Positions 44,701 to 59,435 of a stretch of DNA of 64,000 nt are shown here, piece by piece. Below the pieces are notes generated by a model. The model made no database searches. It was given only the letters and a program-made list of their open reading frames with translations, and was not told the origin of the DNA. Origin of the DNA: Siphonodentalium dalli (taxonomy: Eukaryota > Mollusca > Scaphopoda > Gadilida > Siphonodentaliidae). Numbering within the stretch: position 1 is the first letter of the stretch; each line of letters begins with the position of its first letter. A program made the translations under genes and the position numbers. The DNA is taken from positions 48,279,549 to 48,343,548 of the forward strand of contig CP136067.1 of the NCBI GenBank assembly GCA_032622095.1, given 5' to 3'.

Positions 44701-46084
44701 TTAAACACCACCATATCCCGTCGCCACGCCCCTTGCTGAATTGTCCAGGCTAATTTATTGTTAAACACCACCACATCCCGTCACCACGCCCCTTGTTGAA
44801 TCATCCAGGCTAATTTATTGTTAAACACCACCACATCCCGTCGCCAGGCTCCTTGTTGAATCGTCCAGGCTAATTTATTGTTAAACACCACCACATCCCG
44901 TCGCCACGCCCCTTGTTGAATCATCCAGGCTAATTTATTGTTAAACACCACCACATCCCGTCGCCAGGCTCCTTGTTGAATCGTCCAGGCTAATTTATTG
45001 TTAAACACCACCACATCCCGTCGCCACGCCCCTTGTTGAATCATCCAGGCTAATTTATTGTCAAACACCACCACATCCCGTCGCCACGCCCCTTGTTGAA
45101 TCATCCAGGCTAATTTACTGTTAAACACCACCATATCCCGTCGCCACGCTCCTTGTTGAATCGTCCAGGCTAATTTATTGTTAAACACCACCACATCCCG
45201 TCGCCACGCTCCTTGTTGAATCGTCCAGGCTAATTTACTGTTAAACACCACCACATCCCGTCGCCACGCTCCTTGTTGAATCGTCCAGGCTAATTTACTG
45301 TTAAACACCACCACATCCCGTCGCCACGCCCCTTGTTGAATCATCCAGGCTAATTTATTGTTAAACACCACCACATCCCGTCGCCAGGCCCCTTGTTGAA
45401 TCATCCAGGCTAATTTACTGTTAAACACCACCACATCCCGTCGCCACGCCCCTTGTTGAATCATCCAGGCTAATTTACTGTTAAACACCACCACATCCCG
45501 TCGCCACGCTCCTTGTTGAATCATCCAGGCTAATTTACTGTTAAATACCACCATATCCCGTCGCCAGGCTCCTTGTTGAATCGTCCAGGCTAATTTATTG
45601 TTAAACACCACCACATCCCGTCGCCACGCCCCTTGTTGAATCATCCAGGCTAATTTATTGTTAAACACCACCACATCCCGTCGCCACGCTCCTTATTGAA
45701 TCATCCAGGCTAATTTACTGTTAAACACCACCACATCCCGTCGCCAGGCCCCTTGTTGAATCATCCAGGCTAATTTATTGTTAAACACCACCATATCCCG
45801 TCGCCAGGCCCCTTGTTGAATCATCCAGGCTAATTTATTGTTAAACACCACCATATCCCGTCGCCAGGCCCCTTGTTGAATCGTCCAGGCTAATTTATTG
45901 TTAAACACCGCCACATCCCGTCGCCACGCCCCTTGTTGAATCGTCCAGGCTAATTTACTGTTAAACACCACCACATCCCGTCGCCAGGCCCCTTGTTGAA
46001 TCATCCAGGCTAATTTATTGTTAAACACCACCACATCCCGTCGCCACGCCCCTTGTTGAATCGTCCAGGCTAATTTATTGTTAA
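44701..46084. repeat. 60 bp satellite, 23-unit block a
   Basis: This is 23 x 60 + 4 bp. The first units (CTTGCTGAATTG, GTCACCACG and CCAGGCTCC variants) match the start of blocks 2 and 3, and the later units match their end. The block therefore looks like a version with about 74 units removed from the middle. Confidence 0.97.
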
Positions 46085-47731
46085 CCCTTTTACCGCTAAA
46101 TATAATTATGGACGTGTGTCTTACTGCTGAATATTTCCATATTACCTATCGTGGCATCGTAGAACATAGCTTGCCAATATATTTTCCAGTATTTCGGTAA
46201 CGTAAGTCTTTAATTTAAGCTACATGTATTCGGATCTCAATCACTACAGTACGAAATAATGTGTCATCAATCATCACTGATATGAAAATAATGTGTTTGG
46301 CTAAATTGTCAATGTTTATATCGAAAAAGTTGAATTCCTGGAGTGAATGTATATACCACGAGGTCTCAAGCAGTCTACCTCTTCGCATGCAGCATAGGAC
46401 AATAATATTGAATGTCTCAATTATATTAATAGCTTGAGGATAGGAGCGACCTATCATATGGTAAATATTCAACCAGGCTCTGGTTATATAAATTAAATTT
46501 TAAAGTTTAAACTAAATTCAACACATTATAAAAATATCAGTTTTTGAATTGATGACTGATGTACAGTGTAGTACAATAACGATTAACATTATGGTCTTGT
46601 AACTAAACATGTTAGAATATTGACAGTAGTGTGGTATTAAACCTTTTACTGCTAAATTGATTTCTGGACATGTGTCACGTGTCTTACAGCTGAATATATT
46701 TCCATATTAAATATGCCTATCATGGTATTATAGAACATACCTTACCTAATATATCTCCCAGCATTTCGGTAACGTATATTCTCGAGTTAAATATCCCCTT
46801 TATATGTAAAGGTAAGTAACAAAATCCACCGAATGTCAGGTATCTGTAACATACATGTATATACTCGAGCATAGTTCGTTTGAAATAAAAACTTTCCCAC
46901 TCACATTCACATGCTATGTACCGACGAAAACCACTCAATCAAGTCAATGCCAGGTTAGTAAATTAACGTAAATTATTATGTATATTCTATAGCTAAAAAC
47001 CACTAATTGAGTAAAATGTTGATAAATATATAGGGTGATCAAAAGAGAGGCCGTTGGAAATTATAGACTAATTTAAAAATAAATTATTCTCACTTCTCAT
47101 CTACGTTGTAATAAACATATCACGAAATTGGGCAACCCAGTTATTTGAATTGTTTTTGTAATATATTAGTATCACAACAAATGTCACATAACCGTTGCAT
47201 ACATATTTCGTAACTTATGCTCCATTTGTCACTAAATTCATAAATACCTGCACGTATTTGTTGTCCTATAATTGCACAAAACGCATTCTGTTGTTAAACG
47301 CATTCGCACAGTGGAAGCATGCTTTCAAAAATCGTCATTATGTACCGTAGTAAATGCGTACAGCAAACAACATTCGTGTTCACTCTGTCCTAAATACATC
47401 CTCTAAAAATCCACAAATTCATAACTAACCTTTTCTCAATGAACATACCACACCCATGGTGACAGAATTTTTTTTTACTATATGCTAAGAAATTACCCCC
47501 TACTGATAACTCGAAACTAAACAGTGTCACCATTACACGCACATTTCAAGTCAAGGTCATTCATTTCTTACCTTCACCTTTAGCATTCCACGGTGCGTTC
47601 GCTCCCCAACTCTGAATGCACTCGTTCAGGACCATGGTACATATAATTATATAGTATTACCTGAAAGCCGATATATCGGCCTGCCGCAGTCTACCGGGAA
47701 GCCGATATATCGGCTTGCCGCGCTCAAAGGG
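46085..47731. mobile_element. 1,647 bp element, copy 4
   Basis: Same boundaries as copy 1. It lies 3,031 bp from the previous copy. Confidence 0.87.
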
Positions 47732-49115
47732 TTAAACACCACCATATCCCGTCGCCACGCCCCTTGCTGAATTGTCCAGGCTAATTTATTGTTAAACACC
47801 ACCACATCCCGTCACCACGCCCCTTGTTGAATCATCCAGGCTAATTTATTGTTAAACACCACCACATCCCGTCGCCAGGCTCCTTGTTGAATCGTCCAGG
47901 CTAATTTATTGTTAAACACCACCACATCCCGTCGCCACGCCCCTTGTTGAATCATCCAGGCTAATTTATTGTTAAACACCACCACATCCCGTCGCCAGGC
48001 TCCTTGTTGAATCGTCCAGGCTAATTTATTGTTAAACACCACCACATCCCGTCGCCACGCCCCTTGTTGAATCATCCAGGCTAATTTATTGTCAAACACC
48101 ACCACATCCCGTCGCCACGCCCCTTGTTGAATCATCCAGGCTAATTTACTGTTAAACACCACCATATCCCGTCGCCACGCTCCTTGTTGAATCGTCCAGG
48201 CTAATTTATTGTTAAACACCACCACATCCCGTCGCCACGCTCCTTGTTGAATCGTCCAGGCTAATTTACTGTTAAACACCACCACATCCCGTCGCCACGC
48301 TCCTTGTTGAATCGTCCAGGCTAATTTACTGTTAAACACCACCACATCCCGTCGCCACGCCCCTTGTTGAATCATCCAGGCTAATTTATTGTTAAACACC
48401 ACCACATCCCGTCGCCAGGCCCCTTGTTGAATCATCCAGGCTAATTTACTGTTAAACACCACCACATCCCGTCGCCACGCCCCTTGTTGAATCATCCAGG
48501 CTAATTTACTGTTAAACACCACCACATCCCGTCGCCACGCTCCTTGTTGAATCATCCAGGCTAATTTACTGTTAAATACCACCATATCCCGTCGCCAGGC
48601 TCCTTGTTGAATCGTCCAGGCTAATTTATTGTTAAACACCACCACATCCCGTCGCCACGCCCCTTGTTGAATCATCCAGGCTAATTTATTGTTAAACACC
48701 ACCACATCCCGTCGCCACGCTCCTTATTGAATCATCCAGGCTAATTTACTGTTAAACACCACCACATCCCGTCGCCAGGCCCCTTGTTGAATCATCCAGG
48801 CTAATTTATTGTTAAACACCACCATATCCCGTCGCCAGGCCCCTTGTTGAATCATCCAGGCTAATTTATTGTTAAACACCACCATATCCCGTCGCCAGGC
48901 CCCTTGTTGAATCGTCCAGGCTAATTTATTGTTAAACACCGCCACATCCCGTCGCCACGCCCCTTGTTGAATCGTCCAGGCTAATTTACTGTTAAACACC
49001 ACCACATCCCGTCGCCAGGCCCCTTGTTGAATCATCCAGGCTAATTTATTGTTAAACACCACCACATCCCGTCGCCACGCCCCTTGTTGAATCGTCCAGG
49101 CTAATTTATTGTTAA
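47732..49115. repeat. 60 bp satellite, 23-unit block b
   Basis: Same unit order as block a (44701-46084). Confidence 0.97.
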
Positions 49116-50762
49116 CCCTTTTACCGCTAAATATAATTATGGACGTGTGTCTTACTGCTGAATATTTCCATATTACCTATCGTGGCATCGTAGAACATAG
49201 CTTGCCAATATATTTTCCAGTATTTCGGTAACGTAAGTCTTTAATTTAAGCTACATGTATTCGGATCTCAATCACTACAGTACGAAATAATGTGTCATCA
49301 ATCATCACTGATATGAAAATAATGTGTTTGGCTAAATTGTCAATGTTTATATCGAAAAAGTTGAATTCCTGGAGTGAATGTATATACCACGAGGTCTCAA
49401 GCAGTCTACCTCTTCGCATGCAGCATAGGACAATAATATTGAATGTCTCAATTATATTAATAGCTTGAGGATAGGAGCGACCTATCATATGGTAAATATT
49501 CAACCAGGCTCTGGTTATATAAATTAAATTTTAAAGTTTAAACTAAATTCAACACATTATAAAAATATCAGTTTTTGAATTGATGACTGATGTACAGTGT
49601 AGTACAATAACGATTAACATTATGGTCTTGTAACTAAACATGTTAGAATATTGACAGTAGTGTGGTATTAAACCTTTTACTGCTAAATTGATTTCTGGAC
49701 ATGTGTCACGTGTCTTACAGCTGAATATATTTCCATATTAAATATGCCTATCATGGTATTATAGAACATACCTTACCTAATATATCTCCCAGCATTTCGG
49801 TAACGTATATTCTCGAGTTAAATATCCCCTTTATATGTAAAGGTAAGTAACAAAATCCACCGAATGTCAGGTATCTGTAACATACATGTATATACTCGAG
49901 CATAGTTCGTTTGAAATAAAAACTTTCCCACTCACATTCACATGCTATGTACCGACGAAAACCACTCAATCAAGTCAATGCCAGGTTAGTAAATTAACGT
50001 AAATTATTATGTATATTCTATAGCTAAAAACCACTAATTGAGTAAAATGTTGATAAATATATAGGGTGATCAAAAGAGAGGCCGTTGGAAATTATAGACT
50101 AATTTAAAAATAAATTATTCTCACTTCTCATCTACGTTGTAATAAACATATCACGAAATTGGGCAACCCAGTTATTTGAATTGTTTTTGTAATATATTAG
50201 TATCACAACAAATGTCACATAACCGTTGCATACATATTTCGTAACTTATGCTCCATTTGTCACTAAATTCATAAATACCTGCACGTATTTGTTGTCCTAT
50301 AATTGCACAAAACGCATTCTGTTGTTAAACGCATTCGCACAGTGGAAGCATGCTTTCAAAAATCGTCATTATGTACCGTAGTAAATGCGTACAGCAAACA
50401 ACATTCGTGTTCACTCTGTCCTAAATACATCCTCTAAAAATCCACAAATTCATAACTAACCTTTTCTCAATGAACATACCACACCCATGGTGACAGAATT
50501 TTTTTTTACTATATGCTAAGAAATTACCCCCTACTGATAACTCGAAACTAAACAGTGTCACCATTACACGCACATTTCAAGTCAAGGTCATTCATTTCTT
50601 ACCTTCACCTTTAGCATTCCACGGTGCGTTCGCTCCCCAACTCTGAATGCACTCGTTCAGGACCATGGTACATATAATTATATAGTATTACCTGAAAGCC
50701 GATATATCGGCCTGCCGCAGTCTACCGGGAAGCCGATATATCGGCTTGCCGCGCTCAAAGGG
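49116..50762. mobile_element. 1,647 bp element, copy 5
   Basis: Same boundaries as copy 1, 3,031 bp from the previous copy. Confidence 0.87.
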
Positions 50763-52146
50763 TTAAACACCACCATATCCCGTCGCCACGCCCCTTGCTG
50801 AATTGTCCAGGCTAATTTATTGTTAAACACCACCACATCCCGTCACCACGCCCCTTGTTGAATCATCCAGGCTAATTTATTGTTAAACACCACCACATCC
50901 CGTCGCCAGGCTCCTTGTTGAATCGTCCAGGCTAATTTATTGTTAAACACCACCACATCCCGTCGCCACGCCCCTTGTTGAATCATCCAGGCTAATTTAT
51001 TGTTAAACACCACCACATCCCGTCGCCAGGCTCCTTGTTGAATCGTCCAGGCTAATTTATTGTTAAACACCACCACATCCCGTCGCCACGCCCCTTGTTG
51101 AATCATCCAGGCTAATTTATTGTCAAACACCACCACATCCCGTCGCCACGCCCCTTGTTGAATCATCCAGGCTAATTTACTGTTAAACACCACCATATCC
51201 CGTCGCCACGCTCCTTGTTGAATCGTCCAGGCTAATTTATTGTTAAACACCACCACATCCCGTCGCCACGCTCCTTGTTGAATCGTCCAGGCTAATTTAC
51301 TGTTAAACACCACCACATCCCGTCGCCACGCTCCTTGTTGAATCGTCCAGGCTAATTTACTGTTAAACACCACCACATCCCGTCGCCACGCCCCTTGTTG
51401 AATCATCCAGGCTAATTTATTGTTAAACACCACCACATCCCGTCGCCAGGCCCCTTGTTGAATCATCCAGGCTAATTTACTGTTAAACACCACCACATCC
51501 CGTCGCCACGCCCCTTGTTGAATCATCCAGGCTAATTTACTGTTAAACACCACCACATCCCGTCGCCACGCTCCTTGTTGAATCATCCAGGCTAATTTAC
51601 TGTTAAATACCACCATATCCCGTCGCCAGGCTCCTTGTTGAATCGTCCAGGCTAATTTATTGTTAAACACCACCACATCCCGTCGCCACGCCCCTTGTTG
51701 AATCATCCAGGCTAATTTATTGTTAAACACCACCACATCCCGTCGCCACGCTCCTTATTGAATCATCCAGGCTAATTTACTGTTAAACACCACCACATCC
51801 CGTCGCCAGGCCCCTTGTTGAATCATCCAGGCTAATTTATTGTTAAACACCACCATATCCCGTCGCCAGGCCCCTTGTTGAATCATCCAGGCTAATTTAT
51901 TGTTAAACACCACCATATCCCGTCGCCAGGCCCCTTGTTGAATCGTCCAGGCTAATTTATTGTTAAACACCGCCACATCCCGTCGCCACGCCCCTTGTTG
52001 AATCGTCCAGGCTAATTTACTGTTAAACACCACCACATCCCGTCGCCAGGCCCCTTGTTGAATCATCCAGGCTAATTTATTGTTAAACACCACCACATCC
52101 CGTCGCCACGCCCCTTGTTGAATCGTCCAGGCTAATTTATTGTTAA
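50763..52146. repeat. 60 bp satellite, 23-unit block c
   Basis: Same unit order as block a. Confidence 0.97.
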
Positions 52147-53793
52147 CCCTTTTACCGCTAAATATAATTATGGACGTGTGTCTTACTGCTGAATATTTCC
52201 ATATTACCTATCGTGGCATCGTAGAACATAGCTTGCCAATATATTTTCCAGTATTTCGGTAACGTAAGTCTTTAATTTAAGCTACATGTATTCGGATCTC
52301 AATCACTACAGTACGAAATAATGTGTCATCAATCATCACTGATATGAAAATAATGTGTTTGGCTAAATTGTCAATGTTTATATCGAAAAAGTTGAATTCC
52401 TGGAGTGAATGTATATACCACGAGGTCTCAAGCAGTCTACCTCTTCGCATGCAGCATAGGACAATAATATTGAATGTCTCAATTATATTAATAGCTTGAG
52501 GATAGGAGCGACCTATCATATGGTAAATATTCAACCAGGCTCTGGTTATATAAATTAAATTTTAAAGTTTAAACTAAATTCAACACATTATAAAAATATC
52601 AGTTTTTGAATTGATGACTGATGTACAGTGTAGTACAATAACGATTAACATTATGGTCTTGTAACTAAACATGTTAGAATATTGACAGTAGTGTGGTATT
52701 AAACCTTTTACTGCTAAATTGATTTCTGGACATGTGTCACGTGTCTTACAGCTGAATATATTTCCATATTAAATATGCCTATCATGGTATTATAGAACAT
52801 ACCTTACCTAATATATCTCCCAGCATTTCGGTAACGTATATTCTCGAGTTAAATATCCCCTTTATATGTAAAGGTAAGTAACAAAATCCACCGAATGTCA
52901 GGTATCTGTAACATACATGTATATACTCGAGCATAGTTCGTTTGAAATAAAAACTTTCCCACTCACATTCACATGCTATGTACCGACGAAAACCACTCAA
53001 TCAAGTCAATGCCAGGTTAGTAAATTAACGTAAATTATTATGTATATTCTATAGCTAAAAACCACTAATTGAGTAAAATGTTGATAAATATATAGGGTGA
53101 TCAAAAGAGAGGCCGTTGGAAATTATAGACTAATTTAAAAATAAATTATTCTCACTTCTCATCTACGTTGTAATAAACATATCACGAAATTGGGCAACCC
53201 AGTTATTTGAATTGTTTTTGTAATATATTAGTATCACAACAAATGTCACATAACCGTTGCATACATATTTCGTAACTTATGCTCCATTTGTCACTAAATT
53301 CATAAATACCTGCACGTATTTGTTGTCCTATAATTGCACAAAACGCATTCTGTTGTTAAACGCATTCGCACAGTGGAAGCATGCTTTCAAAAATCGTCAT
53401 TATGTACCGTAGTAAATGCGTACAGCAAACAACATTCGTGTTCACTCTGTCCTAAATACATCCTCTAAAAATCCACAAATTCATAACTAACCTTTTCTCA
53501 ATGAACATACCACACCCATGGTGACAGAATTTTTTTTTACTATATGCTAAGAAATTACCCCCTACTGATAACTCGAAACTAAACAGTGTCACCATTACAC
53601 GCACATTTCAAGTCAAGGTCATTCATTTCTTACCTTCACCTTTAGCATTCCACGGTGCGTTCGCTCCCCAACTCTGAATGCACTCGTTCAGGACCATGGT
53701 ACATATAATTATATAGTATTACCTGAAAGCCGATATATCGGCCTGCCGCAGTCTACCGGGAAGCCGATATATCGGCTTGCCGCGCTCAAAGGG
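52147..53793. mobile_element. 1,647 bp element, copy 6
   Basis: Same boundaries as copy 1, 3,031 bp from the previous copy. Confidence 0.87.
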
Positions 53794-54757
53794 TTAAACA
53801 CCACCATATCCCGTCGCCACGCCCCTTGCTGAATTGTCCAGGCTAATTTATTGTTAAACACCACCACATCCCGTCACCACGCCCCTTGTTGAATCATCCA
53901 GGCTAATTTATTGTTAAACACCACCACATCCCGTCGCCAGGCTCCTTGTTGAATCGTCCAGGCTAATTTATTGTTAAACACCACCACATCCCGTCGCCAC
54001 GCCCCTTGTTGAATCATCCAGGCTAATTTATTGTTAAACACCACCACATCCCGTCGCCAGGCTCCTTGTTGAATCGTCCAGGCTAATTTATTGTTAAACA
54101 CCACCACATCCCGTCGCCACGCCCCTTGTTGAATCATCCAGGCTAATTTATTGTCAAACACCACCACATCCCGTCGCCACGCCCCTTGTTGAATCATCCA
54201 GGCTAATTTACTGTTAAACACCACCATATCCCGTCGCCACGCTCCTTGTTGAATCGTCCAGGCTAATTTATTGTTAAACACCACCACATCCCGTCGCCAC
54301 GCTCCTTGTTGAATCGTCCAGGCTAATTTACTGTTAAACACCACCACATCCCGTCGCCACGCTCCTTGTTGAATCGTCCAGGCTAATTTACTGTTAAACA
54401 CCACCACATCCCGTCGCCACGCTCCTTGTTGAATCATCCAGGCTAATTTACTGTTAAATACCACCATATCCCGTCGCCAGGCTCCTTGTTGAATCGTCCA
54501 GGCTAATTTATTGTTAAACACCACCACATCCCGTCGCCACGCCCCTTGTTGAATCATCCAGGCTAATTTATTGTTAAACACCACCACATCCCGTCGCCAC
54601 GCTCCTTATTGAATCATCCAGGCTAATTTACTGTTAAACACCACCACATCCCGTCGCCAGGCCCCTTGTTGAATCATCCAGGCTAATTTATTGTTAAACA
54701 CCACCACATCCCGTCGCCACGCCCCTTGTTGAATCGTCCAGGCTAATTTATTGTTAA
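53794..54757. repeat. 60 bp satellite, 16-unit variant block
   Basis: This is 16 x 60 + 4 bp. Compared with the 23-unit blocks it lacks three units near 54420 and four units after the CTCCTTATTGAA unit (after about 54660). Two separate whole-unit deletions are the simplest explanation. Confidence 0.97.
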
Positions 54758-56404
54758 CCCTTTTACCGCTAAATATAATTATGGACGTGTGTCTTACTGC
54801 TGAATATTTCCATATTACCTATCGTGGCATCGTAGAACATAGCTTGCCAATATATTTTCCAGTATTTCGGTAACGTAAGTCTTTAATTTAAGCTACATGT
54901 ATTCGGATCTCAATCACTACAGTACGAAATAATGTGTCATCAATCATCACTGATATGAAAATAATGTGTTTGGCTAAATTGTCAATGTTTATATCGAAAA
55001 AGTTGAATTCCTGGAGTGAATGTATATACCACGAGGTCTCAAGCAGTCTACCTCTTCGCATGCAGCATAGGACAATAATATTGAATGTCTCAATTATATT
55101 AATAGCTTGAGGATAGGAGCGACCTATCATATGGTAAATATTCAACCAGGCTCTGGTTATATAAATTAAATTTTAAAGTTTAAACTAAATTCAACACATT
55201 ATAAAAATATCAGTTTTTGAATTGATGACTGATGTACAGTGTAGTACAATAACGATTAACATTATGGTCTTGTAACTAAACATGTTAGAATATTGACAGT
55301 AGTGTGGTATTAAACCTTTTACTGCTAAATTGATTTCTGGACATGTGTCACGTGTCTTACAGCTGAATATATTTCCATATTAAATATGCCTATCATGGTA
55401 TTATAGAACATACCTTACCTAATATATCTCCCAGCATTTCGGTAACGTATATTCTCGAGTTAAATATCCCCTTTATATGTAAAGGTAAGTAACAAAATCC
55501 ACCGAATGTCAGGTATCTGTAACATACATGTATATACTCGAGCATAGTTCGTTTGAAATAAAAACTTTCCCACTCACATTCACATGCTATGTACCGACGA
55601 AAACCACTCAATCAAGTCAATGCCAGGTTAGTAAATTAACGTAAATTATTATGTATATTCTATAGCTAAAAACCACTAATTGAGTAAAATGTTGATAAAT
55701 ATATAGGGTGATCAAAAGAGAGGCCGTTGGAAATTATAGACTAATTTAAAAATAAATTATTCTCACTTCTCATCTACGTTGTAATAAACATATCACGAAA
55801 TTGGGCAACCCAGTTATTTGAATTGTTTTTGTAATATATTAGTATCACAACAAATGTCACATAACCGTTGCATACATATTTCGTAACTTATGCTCCATTT
55901 GTCACTAAATTCATAAATACCTGCACGTATTTGTTGTCCTATAATTGCACAAAACGCATTCTGTTGTTAAACGCATTCGCACAGTGGAAGCATGCTTTCA
56001 AAAATCGTCATTATGTACCGTAGTAAATGCGTACAGCAAACAACATTCGTGTTCACTCTGTCCTAAATACATCCTCTAAAAATCCACAAATTCATAACTA
56101 ACCTTTTCTCAATGAACATACCACACCCATGGTGACAGAATTTTTTTTTACTATATGCTAAGAAATTACCCCCTACTGATAACTCGAAACTAAACAGTGT
56201 CACCATTACACGCACATTTCAAGTCAAGGTCATTCATTTCTTACCTTCACCTTTAGCATTCCACGGTGCGTTCGCTCCCCAACTCTGAATGCACTCGTTC
56301 AGGACCATGGTACATATAATTATATAGTATTACCTGAAAGCCGATATATCGGCCTGCCGCAGTCTACCGGGAAGCCGATATATCGGCTTGCCGCGCTCAA
56401 AGGG
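54758..56404. mobile_element. 1,647 bp element, copy 7
   Basis: Same boundaries as copy 1, 2,611 bp from the previous copy. Confidence 0.87.
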
Positions 56405-57788
56405 TTAAACACCACCATATCCCGTCGCCACGCCCCTTGCTGAATTGTCCAGGCTAATTTATTGTTAAACACCACCACATCCCGTCACCACGCCCCTTGT
56501 TGAATCATCCAGGCTAATTTATTGTTAAACACCACCACATCCCGTCGCCAGGCTCCTTGTTGAATCGTCCAGGCTAATTTATTGTTAAACACCACCACAT
56601 CCCGTCGCCACGCCCCTTGTTGAATCATCCAGGCTAATTTATTGTTAAACACCACCACATCCCGTCGCCAGGCTCCTTGTTGAATCGTCCAGGCTAATTT
56701 ATTGTTAAACACCACCACATCCCGTCGCCACGCCCCTTGTTGAATCATCCAGGCTAATTTATTGTCAAACACCACCACATCCCGTCGCCACGCCCCTTGT
56801 TGAATCATCCAGGCTAATTTACTGTTAAACACCACCATATCCCGTCGCCACGCTCCTTGTTGAATCGTCCAGGCTAATTTATTGTTAAACACCACCACAT
56901 CCCGTCGCCACGCTCCTTGTTGAATCGTCCAGGCTAATTTACTGTTAAACACCACCACATCCCGTCGCCACGCTCCTTGTTGAATCGTCCAGGCTAATTT
57001 ACTGTTAAACACCACCACATCCCGTCGCCACGCCCCTTGTTGAATCATCCAGGCTAATTTATTGTTAAACACCACCACATCCCGTCGCCAGGCCCCTTGT
57101 TGAATCATCCAGGCTAATTTACTGTTAAACACCACCACATCCCGTCGCCACGCCCCTTGTTGAATCATCCAGGCTAATTTACTGTTAAACACCACCACAT
57201 CCCGTCGCCACGCTCCTTGTTGAATCATCCAGGCTAATTTACTGTTAAATACCACCATATCCCGTCGCCAGGCTCCTTGTTGAATCGTCCAGGCTAATTT
57301 ATTGTTAAACACCACCACATCCCGTCGCCACGCCCCTTGTTGAATCATCCAGGCTAATTTATTGTTAAACACCACCACATCCCGTCGCCACGCTCCTTAT
57401 TGAATCATCCAGGCTAATTTACTGTTAAACACCACCACATCCCGTCGCCAGGCCCCTTGTTGAATCATCCAGGCTAATTTATTGTTAAACACCACCATAT
57501 CCCGTCGCCAGGCCCCTTGTTGAATCATCCAGGCTAATTTATTGTTAAACACCACCATATCCCGTCGCCAGGCCCCTTGTTGAATCGTCCAGGCTAATTT
57601 ATTGTTAAACACCGCCACATCCCGTCGCCACGCCCCTTGTTGAATCGTCCAGGCTAATTTACTGTTAAACACCACCACATCCCGTCGCCAGGCCCCTTGT
57701 TGAATCATCCAGGCTAATTTATTGTTAAACACCACCACATCCCGTCGCCACGCCCCTTGTTGAATCGTCCAGGCTAATTTATTGTTAA
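56405..57788. repeat. 60 bp satellite, 23-unit block d
   Basis: Same unit order as block a. Confidence 0.97.
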
Positions 57789-59435
57789 CCCTTTTACCGC
57801 TAAATATAATTATGGACGTGTGTCTTACTGCTGAATATTTCCATATTACCTATCGTGGCATCGTAGAACATAGCTTGCCAATATATTTTCCAGTATTTCG
57901 GTAACGTAAGTCTTTAATTTAAGCTACATGTATTCGGATCTCAATCACTACAGTACGAAATAATGTGTCATCAATCATCACTGATATGAAAATAATGTGT
58001 TTGGCTAAATTGTCAATGTTTATATCGAAAAAGTTGAATTCCTGGAGTGAATGTATATACCACGAGGTCTCAAGCAGTCTACCTCTTCGCATGCAGCATA
58101 GGACAATAATATTGAATGTCTCAATTATATTAATAGCTTGAGGATAGGAGCGACCTATCATATGGTAAATATTCAACCAGGCTCTGGTTATATAAATTAA
58201 ATTTTAAAGTTTAAACTAAATTCAACACATTATAAAAATATCAGTTTTTGAATTGATGACTGATGTACAGTGTAGTACAATAACGATTAACATTATGGTC
58301 TTGTAACTAAACATGTTAGAATATTGACAGTAGTGTGGTATTAAACCTTTTACTGCTAAATTGATTTCTGGACATGTGTCACGTGTCTTACAGCTGAATA
58401 TATTTCCATATTAAATATGCCTATCATGGTATTATAGAACATACCTTACCTAATATATCTCCCAGCATTTCGGTAACGTATATTCTCGAGTTAAATATCC
58501 CCTTTATATGTAAAGGTAAGTAACAAAATCCACCGAATGTCAGGTATCTGTAACATACATGTATATACTCGAGCATAGTTCGTTTGAAATAAAAACTTTC
58601 CCACTCACATTCACATGCTATGTACCGACGAAAACCACTCAATCAAGTCAATGCCAGGTTAGTAAATTAACGTAAATTATTATGTATATTCTATAGCTAA
58701 AAACCACTAATTGAGTAAAATGTTGATAAATATATAGGGTGATCAAAAGAGAGGCCGTTGGAAATTATAGACTAATTTAAAAATAAATTATTCTCACTTC
58801 TCATCTACGTTGTAATAAACATATCACGAAATTGGGCAACCCAGTTATTTGAATTGTTTTTGTAATATATTAGTATCACAACAAATGTCACATAACCGTT
58901 GCATACATATTTCGTAACTTATGCTCCATTTGTCACTAAATTCATAAATACCTGCACGTATTTGTTGTCCTATAATTGCACAAAACGCATTCTGTTGTTA
59001 AACGCATTCGCACAGTGGAAGCATGCTTTCAAAAATCGTCATTATGTACCGTAGTAAATGCGTACAGCAAACAACATTCGTGTTCACTCTGTCCTAAATA
59101 CATCCTCTAAAAATCCACAAATTCATAACTAACCTTTTCTCAATGAACATACCACACCCATGGTGACAGAATTTTTTTTTACTATATGCTAAGAAATTAC
59201 CCCCTACTGATAACTCGAAACTAAACAGTGTCACCATTACACGCACATTTCAAGTCAAGGTCATTCATTTCTTACCTTCACCTTTAGCATTCCACGGTGC
59301 GTTCGCTCCCCAACTCTGAATGCACTCGTTCAGGACCATGGTACATATAATTATATAGTATTACCTGAAAGCCGATATATCGGCCTGCCGCAGTCTACCG
59401 GGAAGCCGATATATCGGCTTGCCGCGCTCAAAGGG
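57789..59435. mobile_element. 1,647 bp element, copy 8
   Basis: Same boundaries as copy 1, 3,031 bp from the previous copy. Confidence 0.87.
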
